Source: Paraspadella gotoi
Taxonomy: Eukaryota; Chaetognatha
Assembly: GCA_051294375.1 (NCBI GenBank)
Contig: CM119270.1
Coordinates: 18,335,267-18,399,266 of the forward strand
DNA length: 64,000 nucleotides
Direction: 5' to 3'
Position numbers and translations under genes: made by a program. A model generated the notes under the pieces. It was not told the origin of the DNA. It did not search any database and was given only the letters and a program-made list of their open reading frames with translations. Shown here piece by piece: positions 1 to 9,047 of this stretch (positions are counted from its first letter, which is position 1; each line of letters starts with the position of its first letter).

Positions 1-515
1 AAACAGACTGACGGACAGAGAAAGAGACCGTGGGAATCACGGATGGAAGAGGAGTTAGGATAGTAAAGGAAACGGTATGTCGGGGTTGTAGATCGAAAAA
101 AAGAGTGAGAGGTAGAGAGAGACAGAGACAAACGCAGTCAGAAACAAAAATACAGACAGAAATAGAATCAGAGACAGACACAAGGGGATAGAACCAAAAT
201 CAAAAACCAAGGAGAAAAAAAAAAAACTTTAAGGCGTCGAAAATGTAAAAATACCATCTTGGAAAATGAATAAGTCGCCAAACTTCTCGATCATTTTTAA
301 ACACCTTCCTAACATAATCGAAAGAAAAAAATTATATTTCCAGAAAGCTTGGCGATTTTCGATCAAATGGAGCCGGTTTATGTTAGATTATGATTAAACA
401 AAGAACGTCATTTCGCGGGAAGAAAGATGGAGATAGATCAGCCTTTTATCAAAATTGTATCGTTACAACCCGGTTTCTCTCTTAACACTTCCCCGCCCCC
501 GATTTCCACCCACCA
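1..515. other. Purine-rich intergenic or intronic sequence
   Basis: No gene is supported here. Bases 1-240 are strongly purine-biased (GA-rich with short A tracts) and low in complexity. A short pyrimidine tract at about 476-512 leads into a possible 3' splice site at 515. Confidence 0.5.
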
Positions 516-713
516 GGCTTCACCTCTTGGCTCCACATCCGTCTCTCCACCATCAAAGCCAACGGATTCTCTTTCGAATTTTTTCGATCTTTCTCCGCCG
601 CCTACGTTTGGGTCCTCGTCGTTTTCGCCTTGAACCGAAGTCGGGCGGTGAAATCGTCGGGCAAGGCGGCCAAACGCGGGCAGGCGCCCGGCACCATGGC
701 GAGTAGAAAGTAG
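516..713 (+). CDS. Possible terminal exon of a membrane-protein gene (partial)
   Basis: After a pyrimidine-rich acceptor ending at 515, one frame stays open to a TAG at 711-713. It encodes about 65 residues: a short amphipathic part, one hydrophobic segment (AAYVWVLVVFAL), and a basic tail rich in Lys, Arg and Gly. This looks like the last exon of a membrane protein whose other exons lie left of the window. Two other frames are also partly open, so the call is tentative. It could instead be an exon of the GPCR that follows (a TM3-like segment, using a donor at about 650), which would put the tRNA cluster in an intron. I do not recognise the family. Confidence 0.3.
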   Translation, partial: GFTSWLHIRLSTIKANGFSFEFFRSFSAAYVWVLVVFALNRSRAVKSSGKAAKRGQAPGTMASRK

Positions 714-1415
714 AGTTGAGTTATACGTACATAGTATTATAATTATACGTAGTATTCCCCGATCTAATACTTTTAAAAATGGTAGCTAATTTGTTAAGAC
801 AGAAAAAAAAACCTCAAAACTAAGGGACTGCTTGCGCCGCCTTCAGTAACTCCTAAAACTAAAAAGAATGTCATAAATGCACGGGTTTAGTGACCATTTC
901 TACCATCCTTTGGCTGATCAGTTTCACCCGTGATTCGTGATCTTATTCTCTCTCTGAAATCGATGAAACTTGCGAGTGAACTTGCTGGAGACTCGCAGGA
1001 GACTCGCCGGGGAACGCATGGGGTCTTTGGGGTCAAATCTATTGACTTTGTGGCTATTAAAAGCAGACTTAGTGGTCCAACGGACACACGCTCAAACATT
1101 TCGATCTTTTTCGCGCTATTATGATTTCTTTGCCATTGTACATTTTTAAAAGTAATTCGTATAATTGATGTCTCCCTTCATTTGCTATTCACGTCACCAT
1201 ATGGGCCCCCAAAAAAATTTTAGTCATGTCATATCATGTGATCAAAGACTCAAAGGGAAATAGACGTGAAAAAAAAAAGGGAAATACCGTTCTTTTTTTT
1301 TTCTTTCTTTTTTTTCTTCTTTTCTTTTTTCTCAGGGGCCCCTCGCCTGAGACGACGGTGTCCACCCCTATCGCCGCCGCTATTATATATATTTGGCAAG
1401 CAGAAGCAAAAAGTG
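714..1415. other. Gene-free spacer
   Basis: No convincing coding exon or RNA gene. A homopolymer-rich A/T stretch at about 1268-1335 precedes the tRNA cluster. Short ORFs on both strands have no recognisable features. Confidence 0.5.
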
Positions 1416-1487
1416 CTCCCCGGCGGGGAATCGAACCCCGGTCTCTCGCGTGACAGGCGAGGATACTCACCACTATACTACCGAGGA
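1416..1487 (-). tRNA. tRNA-Asp (GTC)
   Basis: The complement folds as a complete 72-nt tRNA. A 7-bp acceptor stem (TCCTCGG with CCGGGGA, one G-U), a D-arm, an anticodon loop CTGTCAC with anticodon GTC, and a GGTTCGATTCC T-arm/B-box are all visible. No intron is present and CCA is not encoded, as expected for a eukaryotic nuclear tRNA. Confidence 0.95.
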
Positions 1488-1558
1488 CGGTAGAAGGATA
1501 TTTTTTTATCGGCAAGTACTTTTTGGACCACACCTGTTCCAGGATATTGAAAAGTAAG

Positions 1559-1647
1559 TCCCTCGAGCCGGATTCGAACCAGCGACCTAAGGATAACTGA
1601 TCAGAGCCAACTACAGTCCTCCGCTCTACCAACTGAGCTATCAAGGG
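1559..1647 (-). tRNA. tRNA-Tyr (GTA) with a 16-nt intron
   Basis: The complement gives CCCTTGATAGCTCAG through the anticodon loop CTGTAG, then a 16-nt insertion, then ATCCTTAGG and a GGTTCGAATCC T-arm. The insertion lies one base 3' of the anticodon, the canonical position for eukaryotic tRNA-Tyr introns removed by the tRNA splicing endonuclease. Without it the tRNA is the usual 73 nt. The acceptor stem pairs fully, with one T-G. Confidence 0.95.
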
Positions 1648-1860
1648 ACACGGCCAAACAGGAAAGCTCGCCAAATTTTAAATTTAATCAACGTTTTTAT
1701 CATAAAAAGGCTATTGTTATGTTGTTTTTTGTCGGTTTTTTTTTGTTTTGTTTTTTTTTTTTTTGGTCTTTTTTTTAACGAAACAAAATGAAGCAAACAT
1801 CTCGAGCAGTTAGCATCGATTCACATTTGAAAGTTTTATCTCGAAAGGAGCTTACAAGGA

Positions 1861-1932
1861 TCCCATGTGGTCTAGTGGTTAGGATTCGGCGCTTTCACCG
1901 CCGCGGCCGGGGTTCGATTCCCCGCATGGGAG
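1861..1932 (+). tRNA. tRNA-Glu (TTC)
   Basis: A 72-nt tRNA with acceptor stem TCCCATG/CATGGGA, D-arm TGGTCTAGTGGTTAGGA, anticodon loop CTTTCAC (anticodon TTC) and T-arm GGTTCGATTCC. It is the only plus-strand member of the cluster. No intron and no encoded CCA. Confidence 0.95.
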
Positions 1933-2017
1933 TACTATTTTATCAACTTTTTAAATTTCTATGTTATAATTTTTTTTAAAATTAAAAATTAACAACTTGA
2001 GAAAAGAAAAGGGAAGA

Positions 2018-2101
2018 TGTCAGGAGTGGGATTCGAACCCACGCCCACAGAAGTGGACTGCGACCTGAACGCAGCGCCTTGGACCGCTCGGCCATCCTGA
2101 C
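2018..2101 (-). tRNA. tRNA-Leu (CAG)
   Basis: The complement is an 84-nt class II tRNA. It has acceptor stem GTCAGGA/TCCTGAC, D-arm GGCCGAGCGGTCCAAGG, anticodon loop TTCAGGT (anticodon CAG), a long variable arm, and T-arm GGTTCGAATCC. The variable arm and the D-loop are typical of eukaryotic leucine tRNAs. Confidence 0.94.
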
Positions 2102-2687
2102 TGCGATTGTGCTGATCGTGTTGGAATATGGATTGAGTGGAAGGATTAAGGAAAAGAGCTTTACGCACCCAAGAGAAAGAGACCAGAAATATCCGTGACA
2201 CAAAGTTCAATTTCGATCTTAGGTCCGAAATTCCGTGTCGATCGTAGAGTTGACAAGATATTTTGACGGAGGACGAGTCAAGATTGGCGAGGAAAGTAAA
2301 CCAGACCAGATGATATCATATTAACGAGTCTGGTCACTTCGAGATGAAGTACGAGGCGCACATAAAAAAAAAAGAAAACTCAAGGAAAAAGAAAATAAAG
2401 GAAAAGACAAGAAAGAAATGACCCGATAGAACAAAAGATATATGGTTGAGGTCAGTCGCGAAGTGTGACCTCTAACTCGAAGTCGAAGTGAGTTGACGGG
2501 TTTTGACCAAGAAGGATCTTTGTCTGTCTTCCACGATCAGAACGATCTCGCATGAATTAAAACGCGGCTTAAGTGTATTTAATTGAAATTGATAATAATA
2601 ATAATATTAAAATAATTAATTAGTAGTAGTGCAATAAATTTCTACTCGTGAAAAAACTGATTTTCCCTAAACCTCGTGCGAAAAGAA

Positions 2688-2704
2688 CGTCCCTGGGTGG
2701 GCTC

Positions 2705-2755
<51 letters not shown>

Positions 2756-2761
2756 AGAGAC
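2688..2761 (-). tRNA. tRNA-Asn (GTT)
   Basis: The complement is a 74-nt tRNA with acceptor stem GTCTCTG/CAGGGAC, D-arm GGCGCAATCGGTTAGCGC, anticodon loop CTGTTAA (anticodon GTT) and T-arm GGTTCGAGCCC. It lies 85 bases before the first GPCR exon recognised in this window. Confidence 0.95.
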
Positions 2762-2846
2762 CGCCTGAGAAAGCAACTGTCCCAAGACTTGAAAATTTCT
2801 TCATTTTATTGTCCCAATATTAAATCGACCCACCCCTCCCGCGCAG

Positions 2847-4319
2847 GTGATGGTGGCGGTGTCCCTCCTCGCCATCGGCTCCTCTCTTCTCTTGCGCTTC
2901 ATGATTCCCTGTCTCTGTCTCGGACGGTCGGTGGTGATGGAGCCGCTCGAAGCCTCCAGCCCCTCGCGCGAGATCGTCATCCCGGTGGAGGTGTTAGCAA
3001 ACGCGATCGAGCGATCCAAGCATATGTTGGGCACGGTAAGATTATATTATATACATCTTCATTGTTTAAAAGGTTCCTTCATCTATTGTTTGTATAATTA
3101 TTAACTTCCTTTTCAGATTATAAACGAACCAGATCAGTTAAACCAACCGAAACCCCCGCCGATCGAGTCGTTACTAAGCAACGGGACAGTTTTCGACCCG
3201 ATCCATCGTTGCGACAAATTGAGCATGGTGTTGGACGGATGCCTCTACAACTTTTTGCCTTTTGCGCTGATTTTGGGCATCACCGTCGCCATGACGAGGA
3301 AGATAAAGGTTAGGGGTTAGAGGTTAGAGGTTAGGCGAGCGAGAGGAGAAATTAACCCTAAAGCCTAATACTCAATGTGTTCAATGTTCATACTGATGAA
3401 TGATAACGCAGAAAAAAAAAACCAAATTTTGAACCGAAATTAATATCCTATGGCAACATCCGGGTTGCCTGTGATGCCTATTGGGATGGGGCATCTCACT
3501 GTTGGCTTTGGGGGCTTCCGACCCTCAGTGACGCCTCCAGTCACTGGCGCGGTTACCCAAGGACGGTCTCGCTTTGCCAACGCAGGGGGTCGTTAGGACT
3601 GTGGATGGAACGCATCGCTTGGGATGGTGCGTTCTCCCTATGAGCCAGCGGAATTGGCTGAACGATGGTAGATGTAAGGCGGTGTGAATATACCGTCACG
3701 ATCTAATATTTACATAGAAACTACGTACTAGACTCCAAAGAGAGAAAGAATCATTCTCCATCCTCATTCTCCCCCCCCCACCCCGCAATAAAAACACAAC
3801 CGAAGGCCGCCAAGAGCGCCGCCGAAGAGGCTGGCGTCTCGTTCGCGGACGACGCCGTCATCACGTCCATTCGCGTCTGCCACGCCCTCTGTCTGGTATT
3901 CCTCGTCGCCACTTCGCCCGACACGATCTTCAACGCCATCTTTATCATCACCGCCTACGCCGACGAATCCGCGTTGCACGCCATCAAGGGGGCGTGCTTT
4001 TACGACGCCGTCGTCGCCATCTCGCAAGTTGCGTTGGTCCTCAACGCCGGCTCGGTGTTTGGCGTCGCCTGGCGTCATTACGAAGGATTTAGGTGAGGGA
4101 TAGGATGGCTGAGTAATGAGTAAATGAGAGAATGAAGAAGGAAAAATACTACATTATACACTGTATAATATACAGTACCGAATGTTATATTTTATTTGTT
4201 TTACTTCCTCGTTTGTAAAATGGTAGTGAATTGAGAGTAAAATTGACTTAAATTTAATTAATAAAAATACATTGTTTTTTATACACAGCGATTACATTCG
4301 CAAAAAGACTTGCAAAGGA

Positions 4320-4351
<32 letters not shown>

Positions 4352-4451
4352 AAAAGACAAAGGCTTCAAGGGTGAGAGTTTGAAAGCCTGCGAGTTGGCG
4401 GTCGTCGCCTCTGTCGCCAAGGAGTTGGAATTCAAGAAGGTCGTTGCCTAG
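2847..4451 (+). CDS. Rhodopsin-like G protein-coupled receptor, TM4 to C-terminus (5' exons not found)
   Basis: Exons 2847-3035, 3117-3308, 3806-4092 and 4289-4451 join in frame (phases 0, 0, 2) to a TAG. Order of features: a hydrophobic TM4-like segment, a long extracellular loop with an NGT glycosylation site and a Cys, a TM5 segment, a basic intracellular loop 3 (MTRKIK), a TM6 segment with SPDTIFNAIFII, and TM7 with LNAGSVFGVAWRHYEGF followed by a basic helix-8 segment (DYIRKK). The tail carries ten consecutive Asp. This matches the TM4-TM7 half of a peptide-receptor-like class A GPCR, but the canonical CWxP and NPxxY motifs are not kept. TM1-TM3 must lie upstream; either the tRNA cluster is in an intron or the gene is 5'-truncated. 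An AATAAA lies at 4650-4655. Ligand unknown. Confidence 0.6.
3309..3336 (+). repeat. Short telomere-like TTAGGGG/TTAGAGG run
   Basis: Four imperfect units of a TTAGRGG-type heptamer start exactly at the 5' splice site of a GPCR intron. Too short to be more than an interstitial simple repeat. Confidence 0.6.
3449..3699 (+). repeat. Dispersed ~250-bp structured repeat, copy 1
   Basis: This intronic block is nearly the same, at roughly 85-90% by eye, as the complement of 47346-47599. It runs from TATGGCAACA to ATACCGTCAC and contains several self-complementary segments (CACTG..CAGTG; GGCGGT..ACCGTC). It has no ORF. It lies in a GPCR intron in the sense orientation. It may be a non-autonomous mobile element or a small-RNA-derived SINE; family unknown. 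Confidence 0.8.
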
Positions 4452-6206
4452 GGAACCGATGAATGGAACGAAAGGTGCTATCGAATACAATATTTATCGG
4501 TTGTGTTTCTATTGTTTTTTTTTGGGGGGGGGTGGTAGTATTACTTTTAGTTTTTGAAAACATCCTCGATACAAAGGTGGCTTGAATAACAATAGGATTC
4601 TACGGTTGAATCTTCAAAACGGAACCGAGATTGTGGCTTTTTTTTTGTAAATAAATTTTTGTTTTTTTCTGCATTGAAAATGAGAACAGAGGTCGCACAT
4701 TAGTTTCTTTGCACGTCCTGTTTCACTATACCTTTTGATTTCCGTCGATTGTAATTGTATTGTTTTCCATTAATTCGTCTAATGTTTTCCTCATTGTCCA
4801 ATTCTAACACGAATGCACAAACCAAAAAAAAATAAGCGTTAATTCGCTTCTCGGCAATTTTAACCATGACTCATCTTGAAAAAATTCTTTCTCTCTTCCC
4901 CTTTTCGTTTGGGACAATTAGACAATTAATCCAGATAGACTAGTATGTATTTCGTGATTTGTACGCGGCATGATCAACATGTCTTTAATAAAATACAAAA
5001 CGCATTTTGTTTCGTTTTAGTGTACAATTAAAAAACGCGAGTGAAAGAAAACTGTGTTCGAACGTCAACGAAACAGTTTGGTTCTTTAAAAAAAAAGCTA
5101 AACACGTTTTCCTTTATTTCATTGACTTTTAACAAGAATCGCTCGTGAAGTTAAGGCGGGACTGGGTTACGAAAACAAAGAAGAAAACGCCCGCTATTTA
5201 CTAAAACGTTCCGGGATTTTGATCGTTGTTACAATATTATTAAAACCAAAACATGAAAATTTATATATAGTTAATTTACGAAATTATTCGACGTGCTTTA
5301 GAAAAATAAAAGCGACGTCGATGCTATTCTCAAGACCGAATGCAGGAATGTTCGGAAACAAAATATAATCCTAGCAAGCGTTACCCAAAGAAAGGAAAGG
5401 GGAGAAGAAGGGATTCCATCAAAATGCTAAACACTATGTTTAGTTGACATAAAAAGGGTGGGGCGGTTCGTCGAAAGGCAACATACGAACGATTCTCTTC
5501 TTTTCCTCATTTGCAAGTCACCAAATTTGCCTTTTTGCCTTTTAGATTTACCCTTACAGATAAAAAAAAAAAAACATCCGTAATTAAGATAACGACTTCG
5601 ATTTAAAACCATAAAACGATGCACAGTGTAACAGGAAAAGAGAAAAAAAGTCGCAGCGTCACGCACAACGAGTGTGCGTTCGAGTCGGATCAAACAATGC
5701 GTGCAGGAATGTCAATTTTCCTTTCCCGTGAAGTGAATTTGAAAAATAAAATTGAAAAAAGGATAAAAGGTAAAAAGAAAATTTTTAGAATTATTAACTC
5801 GAATTTTTCACATAGTTGAAATTTTCAATGCTGCTTAAAATATAAACAGAAGGGGAAAGAAAAAGGGCGGGACCATCTAACAACCTAGGGAAAAAAAAAT
5901 ACACACCCCTGCATATATTTCTAAAGATATCGTCAGCGTCGAACGTTTGTTATTCAGAGTACAACGCAGAATCTCCCCTCAAAACCTGTAACACGAAATC
6001 ACAACGCGAAATAAATAACAACTGGTTGTTTCACCTAAAATTAGGTCGCGTACGCCGAGGAAGAAAAAGAAGAGAAGAGAAGAGAAGAGAAGAGAAGAGA
6101 AGAGAAGAGAAGAGAAGAGAAGAGAAGAGAAGAGGAAAAAAAAAGAGGAAAGAGAATAGGAAAGAGAAAAGGAAAGAGAAAAGGAAAGAGAAGAGAAGTA
6201 AAAAGA
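4452..6206. other. AT-rich intergenic region between convergent genes
   Basis: This is the 3' flank of the GPCR (polyadenylation-type AATAAA at 4650-4655 and 4987-4992) and of the syntaxin gene on the other strand. It is AT-rich with many A-runs, and no coding exon was found. A GA-type microsatellite lies at its right end. Confidence 0.6.
6060..6200. repeat. AGAGA/GAAAAG-type microsatellite
   Basis: About 13 pentamer units of AGAGA type run through about 6134, followed by diverged A/G-rich units. It ends a few bases downstream of the syntaxin stop codon, probably in its 3' UTR. The long ORFs on both strands here are repeat artefacts (Lys/Arg/Glu or Phe/Leu/Ser runs). Confidence 0.9.
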
Positions 6207-7666
6207 CTAACTCCGAAGCGACAAATAAAGAACGAGAATAACGACGGCGAGGATGACGATCGCGACGACGACGAGGACGCACATCTTCTTCCTCGCTTTC
6301 TTCTGATAATTCTCCGCTTGACCCAGATGGAGGTTTCCCTCTTCCACGTGGACGGCGGCCGATTCCACGTTGGCCTCAATGGAATCGATCACCTCTCCCT
6401 GGAAAGACGAGTCGTTTTCATAGCTTTTTTTATATTTTGTAGTTGTTGATTCGTTTTTCTTTAATTGTTATTGTTTGTCTATATCTATGTTCTGTTGATG
6501 TACGTAGTTAGTTTTGGTTGTTGCCTTTTTATATTATTTTATGTTATTTTATTGTTGTTGTCATTTTCTTTTTGTTGCCCTTTTCATTGCTTTTTCATTT
6601 TTGTTGTTGTTATGGTTTTGGTCCATTTGTTATTGTTTTTTTTGATTGTTCTCTTTTCACATTTTTATTTTATGTTGCTTATTCTCGATAATTTTTTAAA
6701 TAATTTTTTCCCCCGTTTTTGGGTCTACGTTTTGGTCGTCGCTTAATCGTCGTCAGCAGAACATCAGAGACAGACAAGCAGACGTACTAACGCAAATACG
6801 GACTATCAAACGAACCTGTTCGTGGACCATCATCCCGAGGTCTTTGAAGATTTGATTCAAGTCCACGATGTCCGACTCCAACTGCATGATGTCCTGTTCG
6901 CGCTGCCGGATTCCCGCCAAATTCTCTTCTTCCTCTGGAAATTTAATTAAAATAGGGTTTACCGTTTGATTCTCATCTCTCTCTCTTTATATCCCTCTCT
7001 CTCACTTTTCCCTCACCAAGGGCGATTTGTTGCTGTGCCTGCTGTCGCTGCTGCGACGTCCGCCCGTCAAGCGGATCAAAGCTGTCGTTGGAAGGCGACG
7101 ACCGTATATCGATGAGGTTTGAATCGCTTCCGGATCCAGCGACGGCGGAGGCGGCGTCGGCGCGGCGCATGGATCTGAGCCGCGCGCGCTGCACGCATTC
7201 CTTCTGCGTCTCAGTCGCGCGCAATTGAACGTCTTTGAACTCGTTCACCGTCGCCGTAAACTTTTCGATCAATCTGAGGAAATAAAGTGGATATTACCAT
7301 TGGTCCCATAACTCGTCCCATACCGATTCCCATACTCCTTCCACACCTGTCCTTCTGCATTCTTCGCTGTTTCCTCTCCGAATCGGATCCGGTCGCGGTC
7401 GCCAGCTGGTTCAGCTCCCTGACCTTGACGCTCGTCTCCTGCACAAGCTGCTTGGTGTAGTGAATGAGCTGGAGCTGTTCCTCGCCCAGCTTGCCGTCGT
7501 TCTCCTCCTTGGCCATCCTGGCGCTCATGGCTTTGATCCGATCCGAGTTGTGCTGGATCTTGGTCACGTTCTGCCCCAGACTCTGAGCGAGGCGCGAGAA
7601 GTCGTTGGAATTGTCCACCATCACGCCGCCCGATTGGTAGAGGTAGTTTCCTCCGCCGAACGACAT
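6207..7666 (-). CDS. STX7/STX12-like: Syntaxin-7/12-like endosomal Qa-SNARE
   Basis: Exons in transcript order: 7666-7347, 7273-7017, 6934-6816, 6398-6207; phases close and give 295 aa, against about 260-276 in vertebrate STX7 and STX12. The N-terminal half is a predicted Habc bundle (DFSRLAQSLGQNVTKIQ; QKDRLIEKFTATVNEF across the first junction). A Ser/Asp-rich linker follows, then the SNARE motif with IFKDLGMMVHEQGEVIDSIE, whose zero-layer Gln is Q232. A KKARKK stretch and one C-terminal membrane anchor (about 272-292) finish the protein. Family role: Qa-SNARE for fusion at early/late endosomes and lysosomes, with the N-terminal part cytosolic. The start is the first ATG of exon 1 and fits the family N-terminus. 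The choice between STX7 and STX12 is open. Confidence 0.95.
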
Positions 7667-9047
7667 TTTTACTTTTTATTTTTGCTCTTTTGTTTGGTTG
7701 TCGGTAAAAAAATTAAAATGGGAGGAGGGAACGGAGGGGGGGAGGAGGAAGAGGAAAATGGGTCGCGGCGGAGAGTAACTTTATAACGACAAGGTTTCTT
7801 GTCTCTTGATTATTTCGCGATTTTATCCTCAAAAATTCCAATCATTTGATGCTTTTTTTTTTCGCGAGTCAATTTTTTGTTTGATTTCTGCGAATTAATT
7901 TTTCGTGTGGGTTTAACTGTAAATAGTAAAACAAATAAATAAGAAATAAGTAAAATTCGAATGAAGGTAACGTTAGATTTTTTTTTCTAAGTCAATAGAA
8001 TAATATAATAATGTAATAATAAACTACGCATTAATTTGGGAAATTTTTTTTAAATATAAACAATTAGACATTGAACAATCAAGGCAACGAATCAAAAATA
8101 AAACAAAACAATAAAAAATAATGCGTATACTAGGACCGAATGTCATGGTTATTGATGTAAATAAACATAAATTGTAACATTGTTGAGTAAAATTTTTGTT
8201 TGAGATCGTTACTAAAGAACCTATAGATTACGAGTATCTTACAATGAAAATAATTAAAACGTCGGGATCGCACACATCTACTTTAGAATCAGGCAGCGAA
8301 AAAAACAGTTGTCGACATTTGGTAGCATAAATGCTTTACGGTTACTGTTTACGTGTAAACAATGACGGACATTAAACGATCATTTTTACGGAAGCTCACT
8401 TGGCACCTGAGGCTGAGGAGAGCTAAGTGCAGGGCGAGGAGCGAGGAGTGAGGACTGGAAAAATTCGACACAGATCCGGGAAAAGGAGAGAGATCCATCG
8501 GTGAAAAGTTTGGATTAAAAAAAAAAAAAAAAAAAAACTAGCAGAGTAAATATTTGTCAACAACTGGAAAAAGATCACCGGAAAAAAATCTTCATAATAA
8601 AAATGAAGAGCGATTCCGTATAAAAGGCTCTCAACACGAATAATATTACTTGACAGAAACACACTGTACTACAAAGGGAGATCACAAATTCTGGGTGGTT
8701 TGTGCCAACTCGTTCGGTTTCTACCTCGCGGCTCAAGCAATGACAAGAAAGAAAACCGATTATTATTAGCGGTACATGAAAGCCGAAAAAAAATCGTTAT
8801 CCAGTAACGTGAAAAAGAGATGTGAAATAAATATATCTCGATACGGAATTATCAAAATTTGACATGATGACTAGATCTGGAACAGGACAAAAACGGAAAA
8901 GGTCTACTGTGTCAAGCAATAAAAAGCACTGCTTTTTTAAAAAGGAGGAATGGAATGGGTTAAATGGAATCTCGTAAAAGACAAAAATTCAGCCACGACC
9001 GTCCGATTAAGAAAAAAAAAAGAACGGTCGAGAAAAAAAATGCCGCA
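7667..9047. other. Intergenic region upstream of the syntaxin gene
   Basis: AT-rich sequence between the syntaxin start codon and the GRDP stop codon. It should hold the syntaxin promoter and the GRDP 3' UTR. An A18 run lies near 8520-8537. No coding or RNA feature recognised. Confidence 0.5.

Noticed and set aside
887-1124. Short overlapping ORFs on both strands near 0.9-1.1 kb
   Set aside because: No family features, no splice context, and similar coding potential on both strands.
6026-6379. Overlapping long ORFs on both strands over the AGAGA repeat
   Set aside because: They are products of the pentamer microsatellite; the only real coding sequence here is the last syntaxin exon.
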